Shown here: positions 34,841-43,018 of the stretch, piece after piece
How the letters are laid out: every line of letters begins with the position of its first letter
Position numbering within the stretch: position 1 is the first letter of the stretch
NCBI GenBank assembly: GCA_937873155.1
Contig: CALMVZ010000039.1
Span: 1 to 64,000, forward strand
DNA from: an uncultured Bacteroidota bacterium
GTDB taxonomy: Bacteria; Bacteroidota; Bacteroidia; B-17B0; Aurantibacillaceae
Direction of reading: 5' to 3'
Length of the DNA stretch: 64,000 nt
Notes under the pieces: generated by a model
Database searches by the model: none
What the model was told of the DNA's origin: nothing
The model's input: the letters and a program-made list of their open reading frames with translations, nothing else
Translations under genes and position numbers: made by a program

Positions 34841-37179
34841 AAAATGTAGTCCTGGTTTTAGTAATGATCTTGTCGCTTACTTTAAATGCGCAGAACATTC
34901 AGAACAACCCAACATCAAATCATGGTAATAAATTCGAACAATTAGGAACGATATTACAAAGCCCGAATGAATACCGTATAGCTTCAGGTGCTCCCGGTTC
35001 AAAATACTGGCAGCAAAAAGCAGATTATGATATTGATGTGACCCTGGATGAAAAGAATCTTACGTGTATTGGCAGCGAAACAATAACGTATTCAAATAAT
35101 TCTCCTGATAAATTAGATTATTTATGGTTACAGTTAGATGAGAACCAACACGACGCAAACAACCCTGCCAATTACTGGGATGAGAACAGGTTGGATGCCC
35201 CGGTTACACAAGGTGAATTAAAAGGATTGCTGACCAAAGAAGTATTAACGCAATTAGATATGGGCGATAAAATTCTGGAAGTTAGTGATGAAACGGGAAA
35301 GCCTTTAAAATACACCATCAATACAACGATGATGCGTATCGATCTGCCTAAAACTTTAAATCCGGGAGGCAAAGTAAAATTCAGGGTGAAATGGAAGTAT
35401 AAATTAAGCAACCGTATGGAGACCGGTGGGCGTGGCGGTTACGAATATTTTCCTGAGGATGGTAATCATTTATTTACCATGACACAATGGTACCCGCGTA
35501 TGTGTGTGTATAGCGATTTTCAAGGTTGGCAGCATAAACAATTTACCGGCCGTGGTGAATTCGCTTTAGCATTCGGGAATTTTAAAGTGAAAATGACAGT
35601 TCCTTCTGATCACGTGGTTTGTTCAACAGGGGAAATTCAAAATGCAGCACAGGTTTTATCTGCAGCGCAATTAGCGCGATGGAATAAAGCTCAAACTGCA
35701 AAAGAAGTAACTGAAGTTGTAACTCTTGAAGAGGCTACAGCAGCTGAAAAAAATAAAGCGACCACAACTAAAACCTGGATCTTTAAAGCAGACAGTGTCC
35801 GTGATTTTGCCTGGGGAACATCGCGTAAATTTGTTTGGGATGCAATGCCGGCTTTTGTAGGAAAGCATAAAACGATGTGTATGAGTTTTTATGGTAAGGA
35901 AGCTTATCCTTTGTACAGAAAGTATTCTACAAAAACTGTAGCGCACACAATTAAAACATATTCTAAATTCACTATTGATTATCCTTATCCTGTAGCTCAA
36001 AGTATCGAAGCGGCAAACGGCATGGAGTATCCGATGATCTGTTTTAATTTCGGACGTGCTGAAAAAGACGGAACGTATACAGAAGGAAGTAAAAACGGAA
36101 TGTTACTAGTGATCATTCACGAAGTAGGGCATAACTTTTTTCCTATGATCATCAATAGCGATGAACGTCAATGGAGTTGGTTAGATGAAGGTTTAAATAC
36201 ATTCGTTCAATTTTTAACCGAGCAGGAATTCGATAATAATTTCCCTTCGCAACGCGGACCGGCGCACAAGATGATTGATTATATGCGTTTACCAAAAGAT
36301 CAGTTAGAACCGATCATGACCAATAGCGAGAACATCATTCATTTTGGTCCGAATGCTTATGGAAAACCGGCAACTGCTTTAAATATTTTGCGTGAAACGG
36401 TCATGGGGCGTGAATTGTTTGATTTTGCTTTCAAAACATATTGTACGCGTTGGGCTTTCAAACATCCTCAACCCGCTGATTTTTTCAGGAGCATGGAAGA
36501 CGCATCCGGTGTTGACCTGGACTGGTTCTGGAGATCATGGTTCTATGATATCACTCCGGTTGATATTGCCTTAGATTCGGTGAAAGCTTATAGTTTAGAA
36601 AATGGTAAGAAATTACCTCTTAAAATGGATACGATCATTAATCGTCCGGCTCCAAAACCTTTCGAACATTTAACCAAGATCCGTAATAAAGAATCAGGAA
36701 TGAAATTTTTGGTAGATGTGGATACAACTTTACGTGATTTTTATTATTACTATGTTCCGGAAAAAGAAGTTACTAAGGAAGTAAAGAACCGTTACGAGAA
36801 TTTTGAATTCATGACCGACAGCGCGTTTGAAAAAGTAAAAGAAAAATATGTTTACGAATTGCATTTTACTAATAAGGGCGGAACAGTTATGCCGGTGATC
36901 ATTCAATGGAACTACAGTGACGGAAGTTCTGAGATTGACAGGCTTCATGCTTATGTGTGGCGGAAGAATGAAAAAGATTTTTATAAGACCTTCATGAAGA
37001 ACAAAAAAGTTGTTTCTATTCAGTTAGATCCTTACAGGGAAACCTGTGATATCAATGAAAAGAACAATATTTGGAATATTATACCTGAACCTTCGAAGTT
37101 CGAAGTGTTCAAAACCAGGAACGCGGTCAGAGGACAAAGTACAGGCGAAAATCCTATGCAGAAAGCGAAGAAGAAATAG
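34837..37179 (+). CDS. Exported M1 family zinc metallopeptidase
   Basis: About 780 residues from ATG 34837, giving the signal peptide MKNVVLVLVMILSLTLNAQ; a frame from 34804 only adds residues overlapping the previous gene. The M1 zinc site is complete: HEVGHNFF, with the third ligand in WLDEGLNTF 18 residues later. The N-terminal beta domain (to about 330) and the C-terminal region fit aminopeptidase N relatives of Bacteroidota. It is expected in the periplasm or on the outer membrane. The start overlaps the HupE-like stop by 4 bases. A strong terminator follows at 37202. Confidence 0.9.
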   Translation: MKNVVLVLVMILSLTLNAQNIQNNPTSNHGNKFEQLGTILQSPNEYRIASGAPGSKYWQQKADYDIDVTLDEKNLTCIGSETITYSNNSPDKLDYLWLQLDENQHDANNPANYWDENRLDAPVTQGELKGLLTKEVLTQLDMGDKILEVSDETGKPLKYTINTTMMRIDLPKTLNPGGKVKFRVKWKYKLSNRMETGGRGGYEYFPEDGNHLFTMTQWYPRMCVYSDFQGWQHKQFTGRGEFALAFGNFKVKMTVPSDHVVCSTGEIQNAAQVLSAAQLARWNKAQTAKEVTEVVTLEEATAAEKNKATTTKTWIFKADSVRDFAWGTSRKFVWDAMPAFVGKHKTMCMSFYGKEAYPLYRKYSTKTVAHTIKTYSKFTIDYPYPVAQSIEAANGMEYPMICFNFGRAEKDGTYTEGSKNGMLLVIIHEVGHNFFPMIINSDERQWSWLDEGLNTFVQFLTEQEFDNNFPSQRGPAHKMIDYMRLPKDQLEPIMTNSENIIHFGPNAYGKPATALNILRETVMGRELFDFAFKTYCTRWAFKHPQPADFFRSMEDASGVDLDWFWRSWFYDITPVDIALDSVKAYSLENGKKLPLKMDTIINRPAPKPFEHLTKIRNKESGMKFLVDVDTTLRDFYYYYVPEKEVTKEVKNRYENFEFMTDSAFEKVKEKYVYELHFTNKGGTVMPVIIQWNYSDGSSEIDRLHAYVWRKNEKDFYKTFMKNKKVVSIQLDPYRETCDINEKNNIWNIIPEPSKFEVFKTRNAVRGQSTGENPMQKAKKK

Positions 37180-37201
37180 TTCTTCGGTATAATAACATTT
37201 T

Positions 37202-37232
37202 AAAGCCTTTCCATTTCTTATGGAAAGGCTTT
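37202..37232 (+). terminator. Terminator after the M1 peptidase gene
   Basis: The 13-bp arms AAAGCCTTTCCAT and ATGGAAAGGCTTT enclose a 5-base loop, followed by T. It is the last ordinary feature before the island-like segment. Confidence 0.9.
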
Positions 37233-37329
37233 TTATATGATTCAAAAAATGCCACGAATCTTAGTAATAGAAGAAAAAAGAGTAGATTTGGTAATACCCA
37301 TAGGATGGTAAACATCAGCCAATATGGGA

Positions 37330-37349
37330 GTTAGCAGTAATGCTGGCAG
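37330..37349. repeat. Left boundary sequence of the 37.3-39.3 kb block
   Basis: The reverse complement, CTGCCAGCATTACTGCTAAC, matches TTGCCAGCACATACTGCTAAC at 39212-39232 with one substitution cluster and one inserted base. Each copy lies just past the stop codon of the outermost gene of the block. Confidence 0.6.
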
Positions 37350-37371
37350 ACGAAATTTCCTCGGATAAATT

Positions 37372-37947
37372 TCATTCAAATAGTTTTCTTCCTTTTAGAC
37401 AAATGTCATAGTTGACAAATGCTTTTCTATTATCGCTATATCCTTCATGTTGAATTGCTACAAATGGATTACAGACAATAAATTTTCCTTTATTTGCGAG
37501 TGACCTATCAATATCTCTTTCTTCATTAACTGACAAAAACGTGTCATAAAATTTTTCATGGATTTTATATAACATTGTTCCAGCAAAGTCAGACACAGAA
37601 TTATCCTCTTTAATCTTTCCATAATAAACTCCTCCTAAATACAAATCATATTGAGTTGGTTCATTTTTCAAAAAATAATTAAACGCTCCTTTCGCAGTAA
37701 ATTTGATATCATCTTCTGCTATCATCACCGACTTCAAATTTTCTCTTTTTGCCCAAGCTACAATTTGCTTATGAGCCTTAGATATTCCTTTTGCAGTATT
37801 GCTTTGATCGACTATTCCTTCCCAAAGTTTATAGGCGTTAATTTCCTGTATAGTAAGCTGATTCTTAAGTAATTCTAATCGATCTTGTCTTTGACTTAAA
37901 TGGATGATATTCAGCGTATTAGTACAAATATACGAATTTTTATCCAT
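37372..37947 (-). CDS. GT25-type glycosyltransferase
   Basis: About 191 residues from ATG 37947; the open frame continues to 38082, but that extension runs through the divergent promoter and gene. The N-terminus NTLNIIHLSQRQDRLELLKN and the acidic IAEDDIKF motif (metal/nucleotide-sugar binding) are those of GT25 family glycosyltransferases (LPS/LOS galactosyltransferase type). YLGGVYYG and the C-terminal FVAIQHEGYSDN fit as well. It is short for the family. The acceptor is unknown. It is an unusual neighbour for a toxin-antitoxin-like pair and may be cassette cargo. Confidence 0.75.
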   Translation of the reverse strand: MDKNSYICTNTLNIIHLSQRQDRLELLKNQLTIQEINAYKLWEGIVDQSNTAKGISKAHKQIVAWAKRENLKSVMIAEDDIKFTAKGAFNYFLKNEPTQYDLYLGGVYYGKIKEDNSVSDFAGTMLYKIHEKFYDTFLSVNEERDIDRSLANKGKFIVCNPFVAIQHEGYSDNRKAFVNYDICLKGRKLFE

Positions 37948-37958
37948 TTTATTCCTCG

Positions 37959-37975
37959 TTTCGCGATTTGCGAAA
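37959..37975. promoter_or_regulatory. Operator-like inverted repeat TTTCGC-N5-GCGAAA
   Basis: Perfect 6-bp arms with a 5-base spacer. The TTTG at 37967-37970, inside it, is the -33 element of the downstream promoter. It is placed as an autoregulatory operator for the winged-helix gene, and it also lies upstream of the divergent GT25 gene. Confidence 0.65.
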
Positions 37976-37997
37976 TGAGAAAATATCCTTACATTTG
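37967..37997 (+). promoter_or_regulatory. Consensus promoter TTTG-N19-TACATTTG
   Basis: The -33 TTTG (37967-37970) and -7 TACATTTG (37990-37997) are 19 bases apart, the Bacteroidota consensus spacing. ATG 38002 follows after four bases. Confidence 0.7.
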
Positions 37998-38001
37998 TAA
38001 T

Positions 38002-38517
38002 ATGAGAAAGCACAATGGCATGAGGCCACAAGATATCGCTATACTGGTTAAAATTATTTCGTTTAGGGATGAGGCTTGGCAATTATCGACGCTCTCCTCT
38101 TCATTATTTATTAGTATCTCCGAAGTTTCTGAATCGCTTAACAGAAGCAGACTTGCAAAACTAATCGACTATGAAAAAAAGAAAATCAATCGGCAGAACT
38201 TAATGGAGTTTTTAGAACATGGAATTAAATATGTTTTTCCTCAACAACCAGGCTCAATGGTCAGAGGAATACCTACTGCACATTCACATCCATTTCTTAA
38301 AAAGTATTTTATAAGCGAAATGAATTTTGTATGGCCCGATCCTAAAGGAGAAATAATGGGACTATTAATTGAACCTTTATATCCTAAACAAATTCACGCT
38401 GCTAAAAGCGACGATGACTTTTATAAGTTAATGTCTTTAATAGATGTTATAAGAGTAGGGAAAATAAGAGAAACTAAATTCGCAATAACAGAACTTAAAA
38501 AACAAATTGCGGGATGA
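38002..38517 (+). CDS. Winged-helix regulator, putative antitoxin
   Basis: 171 residues from ATG 38002; an ATG six codons later is possible. Residues 7-55 form a helix-turn-helix of the type RPQDIAILVKIISF ... LFISISEVSESLNRSRLAKL. The rest, with PTAHSHPFLKKYF and a Pro-rich WPDPKGEI, resembles proteins found as a pair with a nucleotidyltransferase gene. Here that gene overlaps it by 4 bases (ATGA). The likely job is to bind the inverted repeat at 37959-37975, repress the operon and neutralise its partner, as AbiEi does for AbiEii. This is inference from architecture only. Confidence 0.7.
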   Translation: MRKHNGMRPQDIAILVKIISFRDEAWQLSTLSSSLFISISEVSESLNRSRLAKLIDYEKKKINRQNLMEFLEHGIKYVFPQQPGSMVRGIPTAHSHPFLKKYFISEMNFVWPDPKGEIMGLLIEPLYPKQIHAAKSDDDFYKLMSLIDVIRVGKIRETKFAITELKKQIAG

Positions 38518-39206
38518 ACCACCATAAAAACACAGTAAGAATTAAAGCTGTACATAATAATCTTGCCGACCTCAAAGACAAAGTTGTGTATGTCGGCGGA
38601 GCCACTATTTCTTTATACTCCGACAGAGACACATTAGAAGTAAGGCCAACGGACGACATAGATGTAATAGTTGAAATTTTAAGTTACAATGAGCGCTCGA
38701 AGTTAGAGCAGAAACTAAGATCAATAGGTTTTCAAAACGACATGGAATCAAGTGTTGTTTGTAGATACAAAATTCAAGGTATCATCGTTGACATTATGCC
38801 AACCGCTGATGAATCAATCGGTTTTAAAAACATTTGGTATCCTGAAGGATTTAAAAACGCGATAGACTACAAAATTGACAATAGAACCAAAGTGAAAATA
38901 CTAAGCGCACCCTATTTTATCGCAACTAAATTGGAAGCGTTTAAAGGACGAGGCCGTGGTGATGGAAGAACTAGTCACGACTTTGAAGATATAGTTTATA
39001 TTTTAGAAAACAGACAAACAATATGGGACGAGCTTCGTAACACATCCGGAGAACTTAAAAAATACTTCATCGATGAGCTCAAAAAATTAAAAGAAAATCC
39101 AAGCTTATTTGAATGGATTGACTGCCATGTCGATTATGGGTCACCTCCTGCTAGTTATTTCATCATGCAGGAAATCGAACAATTTATAAATGATTACTCA
39201 GCTTAA
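38514..39206 (+). CDS. Nucleotidyltransferase, putative AbiEii-like toxin
   Basis: 230 residues with a DNA-polymerase-beta-type nucleotidyltransferase core: G28-G29 in YVGGATISLY, the metal pair D48-I-D50 in RPTDDIDVIVE, and a third acidic residue D93 in IIVDIMP. The later TKLEAFKGRGRGDGRTSHDF is similar in kind to the K/D-containing motif of AbiEii/MenT toxins, which transfer nucleotides to tRNA or proteins. The start overlaps the upstream stop (ATGA), so the two are translationally coupled. An alternative is a housekeeping or antibiotic-modifying nucleotidyltransferase, but the operon and its boundaries favour a mobile stress or defence module. Confidence 0.72.
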   Translation: MNHHKNTVRIKAVHNNLADLKDKVVYVGGATISLYSDRDTLEVRPTDDIDVIVEILSYNERSKLEQKLRSIGFQNDMESSVVCRYKIQGIIVDIMPTADESIGFKNIWYPEGFKNAIDYKIDNRTKVKILSAPYFIATKLEAFKGRGRGDGRTSHDFEDIVYILENRQTIWDELRNTSGELKKYFIDELKKLKENPSLFEWIDCHVDYGSPPASYFIMQEIEQFINDYSA

Positions 39207-39211
39207 CTGTG

Positions 39212-39232
39212 TTGCCAGCACATACTGCTAAC
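39212..39232. repeat. Right boundary sequence of the 37.3-39.3 kb block
   Basis: TTGCCAGCACATACTGCTAAC, the inverted counterpart of 37330-37349. It begins 6 bases after the nucleotidyltransferase stop. Confidence 0.6.
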
Positions 39233-39317
39233 AGCACCTACTTGAAATTTTTGCGGGTTAATGCTCAAATATGTAAGTGGACATTAGCAAAAACTACAAG
39301 TAGCTTCAAATCGTTAG
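39228..39317. other. attC-like nested hairpin
   Basis: Three sets of arms nest in order: CTAAC (39228-39232) with GTTAG (39313-39317), CTACTTG (39238-39244) with CAAGTAG (39297-39303), and TAATG (39259-39263) with CATTA (39282-39286). Unequal gaps between arms leave bulges. The outer AAC/GTT pair and the 90-base size are like an integron attC site, although the R boxes do not fully match the consensus. A short plus-strand frame here (39209-39391) shows no protein-like features. Confidence 0.5.
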
Positions 39318-39480
39318 TCGTAATTGTTGAGATCCGGTATGCGCAGCCTGAAATTTCAACCGACTTGTTTTATTTTAATACAAAATCCTGATAAATCTTA
39401 CATATGAAGCTAATTACTAAAATGGTTTTATTTAAATTGTATTAAAGTTCATAATTTTACTGCCCCATACGCTAGAACTC

Positions 39481-41070
39481 ATGACTGGAAAGCTAATTTT
39501 TTGCCTAACATTAATAATATTAAATGTAACCAGTGTAAAAGCCCAACAACTTCAAATAGTAATAGATTCTTTACAACGAAAGCTTGAGTCGTGTAAAACA
39601 GATACCTCCAAAATTAAAATTCTCGATGCATTATCGTTTAGCCTTTCTAAAATTGATCCGAACAAGGGCTTGACTTTTGCAATTCGTTTAAAGGAACTTG
39701 CAACCACCATTAACAATAGACACGGTTTAGCAGCGGCTTATTCTAACTTAGGCTTAAACTATACTGCAAAATGCGAATATAAACAAGCAATACCTTGTTA
39801 TTTAAATTCTATAAAAGTGTTTAAAAACTTAGGAAATAAGAAAGGTGAAGGTACTGTCCTTTCAAACTTAAGCCTTTTGTTTTTAAATCAAAGTGAATAT
39901 GTTAAATCATTAGAATATGCTTTTAATGCTCTTGCAATTCTTGAAAGCATTAATGACCACAGTACCATAGCCCTTGTGCAGGAAAACATTGGCACTGTTT
40001 ACCTGGAGCAAAAACAATTTCAAAAAGCACTTTATTTCTATTCTCTTGCATATAAGAATTACCAAAAAAATTCAGATTTGGCTAAAATGGCCAGGGTTAT
40101 TGGGAATAAAGGTATTATTTTGAACGAAAAGGGTGAATATACAGGCGCCTTAAAATGCCACTTCTTGGCGCTAAAAAATAACCAGATAAAAGGACTTAAA
40201 AGATCTGAGCAAATAAATCTTGCAAATATAGCCATTACCTATGATCACCTCAAATGTTATGATAAAGCTATTGATTATCATTTAAAGGCACTGAAAATTA
40301 GTAAGCAACTCAAAGATAAAAAAAGTATCAGTATTAATTCAGGAAACACAGGCGAGGTATATTTGAAAATTGCTTCTCAAACTAAAAACTTACAATCAAG
40401 AAATGTAAATTTGAAGAAAGGGATTACATTTCTAAAAAACGCGATAAATATCTGTAGGGAGATTAATTTTAAAGGCCCACTGATTGAATTTAATAAGTAC
40501 TTATCTGATGCGTACGCCATGGTAGGCATGTATAAACCGGCATTAAATGAATATAAAGAGTTTACCAGGATTAAAGACTCCGCTTATGCTAAAGAAACGG
40601 CGATGGAAATCGCTTCGCTTGAAACAAAAAGAGAGTTGGAATTAAAAAATAAAGAAATTACTTTAAATAAACAGCAAAAAGAGATCTTATTGCTGGAAGC
40701 TAAAAACAAAAAAAATGAGAAAATCATTTATTTAATAGGTATAGGCTTTCTCTCGACATTGGTATTTATTATGTTTACTTTTATTCGCCAGCGCTTGCAA
40801 GCGCACCGTAAAGTACTACGTGATATTGCTTACACTCAAAGCCATGTGGTGAGAGCACCTCTTGCAAGGATTTTGGGGTTAATTAATGTTATCGATTATG
40901 CGAATCCCTCTGATAAAGACAATGAAATAATTCTTAAATATATTAGAGACTCTGCTATTGAGCTTGATGTAGTGATAAATAATATTGTTAATAAATCATC
41001 TCTGCAACCAACCGAAAAAGAACAAAACTTTAATTTCTCAAATATATTCGCAAGCAATTCGCAATGCTAA
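39481..41070 (+). CDS. TPR sensor with membrane helix and HisKA-like domain, no ATPase domain
   Basis: 529 residues. A signal peptide (KLIFCLTLIILNVTSVKAQQ) is followed by about eight TPR units (to ~370), a coil, one membrane helix at about 418-437 and a HisKA-like helix pair. H455 sits in AYTQSHVVRAPLARILGLIN. No N, G1 or G2 box of a histidine-kinase ATPase follows; the protein ends about 65 residues later. In Bacteroidota many sensor proteins end in this QSHxVRAPLARI module. Whether it is phosphorylated by a partner or only dimerises is unknown. An alternative frame past 41047 stays open for about 23 codons, so a recent frameshift near the end is possible. Base composition is richer in A/T than most of the window. 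Confidence 0.78.
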   Translation: MTGKLIFCLTLIILNVTSVKAQQLQIVIDSLQRKLESCKTDTSKIKILDALSFSLSKIDPNKGLTFAIRLKELATTINNRHGLAAAYSNLGLNYTAKCEYKQAIPCYLNSIKVFKNLGNKKGEGTVLSNLSLLFLNQSEYVKSLEYAFNALAILESINDHSTIALVQENIGTVYLEQKQFQKALYFYSLAYKNYQKNSDLAKMARVIGNKGIILNEKGEYTGALKCHFLALKNNQIKGLKRSEQINLANIAITYDHLKCYDKAIDYHLKALKISKQLKDKKSISINSGNTGEVYLKIASQTKNLQSRNVNLKKGITFLKNAINICREINFKGPLIEFNKYLSDAYAMVGMYKPALNEYKEFTRIKDSAYAKETAMEIASLETKRELELKNKEITLNKQQKEILLLEAKNKKNEKIIYLIGIGFLSTLVFIMFTFIRQRLQAHRKVLRDIAYTQSHVVRAPLARILGLINVIDYANPSDKDNEIILKYIRDSAIELDVVINNIVNKSSLQPTEKEQNFNFSNIFASNSQC

Positions 41071-41352
41071 AAGGGTTAATATTCAGGTGGAGTTGAATAA
41101 TAGATCCTGCGTTTCCCTTTAGTGAAGTAAGCATGTTATGAAACGCAACATATAAGAAAGTTTTATCTGTTCTTTACTCCTATTACCGAAACATTATCGG
41201 TTTGCTCATTACCTTGTTTCCAATCTATGAATGTTTGGCTTAAAATCTCTTTTTGTGTATCTGGTTAAAGGCCGGCTATAGTCTTCAAGAGTTTCCTAAA
41301 ACGCATTCCTCTAAATTCCTTACCCATGAAAGATTGTATATTACTGAAACTG
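41071..41352. other. Intergenic region without a recognised gene
   Basis: 282 bases, AT-rich, between two convergent genes. I see no RNA gene, hairpin terminator or plausible small protein. The first ~30 bases may be the out-of-frame end of the preceding TPR gene. Confidence 0.4.
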
Positions 41353-42885
41353 TTAACTCTGCACCACATTCTTCCTGTGTCTCAACATAGTTTTAATAGC
41401 GAGTTGTACGCGGGATGTATCGGTTTTAGAAGATAAACCACTTACAAACTGGAAGAATTTTCCGGGATGTCTTAAAAAGGAAACAGAGTAGAACATCGCA
41501 AAACCAAATAGAACATAAAAACTCAATTCGAATGAACTGAATTTCTTATTAGCTTTTCTCCAATCTTCCATTTTTAATGAGTGCCCGAAAAGCGGGATCA
41601 TGTAAAAACTATCACCGATATTTTTAGCCCAGTCTTTTTCAAATTCTTTTTGCAATTGTTCTGTTCCGGGTAAAGGCATATAATGGTTCATCCCAACATC
41701 CTGAACACCCATCCATGCCATTTTAGCTACCATTTTAATTGTTTTCCAAATATCCTTTCGTGTTTCTTTCGGAAAACCGACAATAAAAAATACCTGCACT
41801 TTTAATTTATGTTTAATGGCTGAGCGTACACTTGAATAGAGATTGGCCGCATTTACTTTTTTCTTAATGTCCTTACGGATAATATCACTTCCTGATTCGG
41901 GAGCATAACCCATTTCTTTCATCCCTGATCTGAATAACAGGTCAGCCACTTCATCATCGATAACTTCAGAGCGCGTACCTGAAGGTAATTGCCAGCTTAT
42001 TTTAAGATCCCGTTTTATTATTTCTTCGCAAAAAGCAACTATCCATTTTTTTTGAATGATCGCCGTAAGATCCTGGAAAGGAAAATTGGTTACACCATAT
42101 GTTTTTACATTATACTCCAATTCATCAACCACCAATTCCGGTTTGCGTGTAATGTATTTCGTAGTCCACATATTGGGCGATGTACAAAATGTACATGAAT
42201 AAGGGCAACCTCTTGTCGCCAACATAGGCATTATAGCTTGAGCATCTTCTATCCGAAAACCACTTTCAAACTGATTTTCTTTATAAACATCAATATTAAA
42301 TAAATGCCAGGCTGGTAGAGGAATGTCATCGATGGCTAATATACGGTCGCGTTTAGTTGTTTTTATTACCTGGCCGTTCTTCCTGAACATGATGCCGTTA
42401 ATATTTTCGAGTTCAGGTGAGGCGGATGAAAATGCTTTAGCCAATTCTATAATAGTTTCTTCTCCTTCACCGGTGGCCAGAACGTCTATAGGCGTTTCTT
42501 CAAAACAAATTTCCGGCATAGCAGTTGCAAATTCACCGCCAATTACCAATGGAGTAGCAGGGTATTTTTGTTTTATTTTTCTGAGTAATTCACGTACATG
42601 CGGCCAATTATGTGAGAACATGATACTAACGCCGATCATTCCAGCTGCAGGATCTATGGTATCTATGATCCCGTTTTGACCAAGCCCCAGTAACCTTACT
42701 TTTTTATTAAAGAACAATTCGTAATTATCAGGCGCTAGTCCAACCGAATCAATGACCTGTACTTCAAAATCTGATCTAAGTATTGAAGCTGCGAGGTACG
42801 CCACCCCTAAAGGAAGTATGGGTTTATTACAGGAAGCGGAGTTTAAGGCAATGGCTTCCTGTGGCCGGATCAAACAAACTTTCAT
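41353..42885 (-). CDS. B12-binding-domain radical SAM enzyme
   Basis: 510 residues. Residues 1-150 form a B12-binding Rossmann domain (IGVSIMFSHNWPHVRELL, PLVIGGEFATAMPE, ATGEGEETI). The radical SAM core has the cluster motif C227-P-Y-S-C231-T-F-C234. The C-terminal ~80 residues hold a hydrophobic segment (SFYVLFGFAMFYSVSFL) that may touch the membrane. Relatives include hopanoid/lipid-modifying methylases (HpnR/HpnJ-like) and methyltransferases of natural products; the substrate cannot be assigned. The gene is monocistronic. Confidence 0.87.
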   Translation of the reverse strand: MKVCLIRPQEAIALNSASCNKPILPLGVAYLAASILRSDFEVQVIDSVGLAPDNYELFFNKKVRLLGLGQNGIIDTIDPAAGMIGVSIMFSHNWPHVRELLRKIKQKYPATPLVIGGEFATAMPEICFEETPIDVLATGEGEETIIELAKAFSSASPELENINGIMFRKNGQVIKTTKRDRILAIDDIPLPAWHLFNIDVYKENQFESGFRIEDAQAIMPMLATRGCPYSCTFCTSPNMWTTKYITRKPELVVDELEYNVKTYGVTNFPFQDLTAIIQKKWIVAFCEEIIKRDLKISWQLPSGTRSEVIDDEVADLLFRSGMKEMGYAPESGSDIIRKDIKKKVNAANLYSSVRSAIKHKLKVQVFFIVGFPKETRKDIWKTIKMVAKMAWMGVQDVGMNHYMPLPGTEQLQKEFEKDWAKNIGDSFYMIPLFGHSLKMEDWRKANKKFSSFELSFYVLFGFAMFYSVSFLRHPGKFFQFVSGLSSKTDTSRVQLAIKTMLRHRKNVVQS

Positions 42886-43018
42886 TATCAGAAGGAAAAT
42901 ATAAGCAAGTTAATGATTTTTAGCAAAAATGACCTTTCTTTTACTAATTATATAATGATGTAACTAATTGGAATAATAGTGTAAAGTATAAAGAACCCTT
43001 GTGTCATAGTTTTAAGTT

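Noticed and set aside
37948-38082. Longer N-terminus for the GT25 transferase
   Set aside because: It would run through the divergent promoter, the operator and the first codons of the winged-helix gene; GT25 proteins start at the NTLNIIHLS strand.
39209-39391. Short plus-strand open frame after the nucleotidyltransferase gene
   Set aside because: It overlaps the attC-like nested hairpin, has no protein-like pattern and no promoter or start context.
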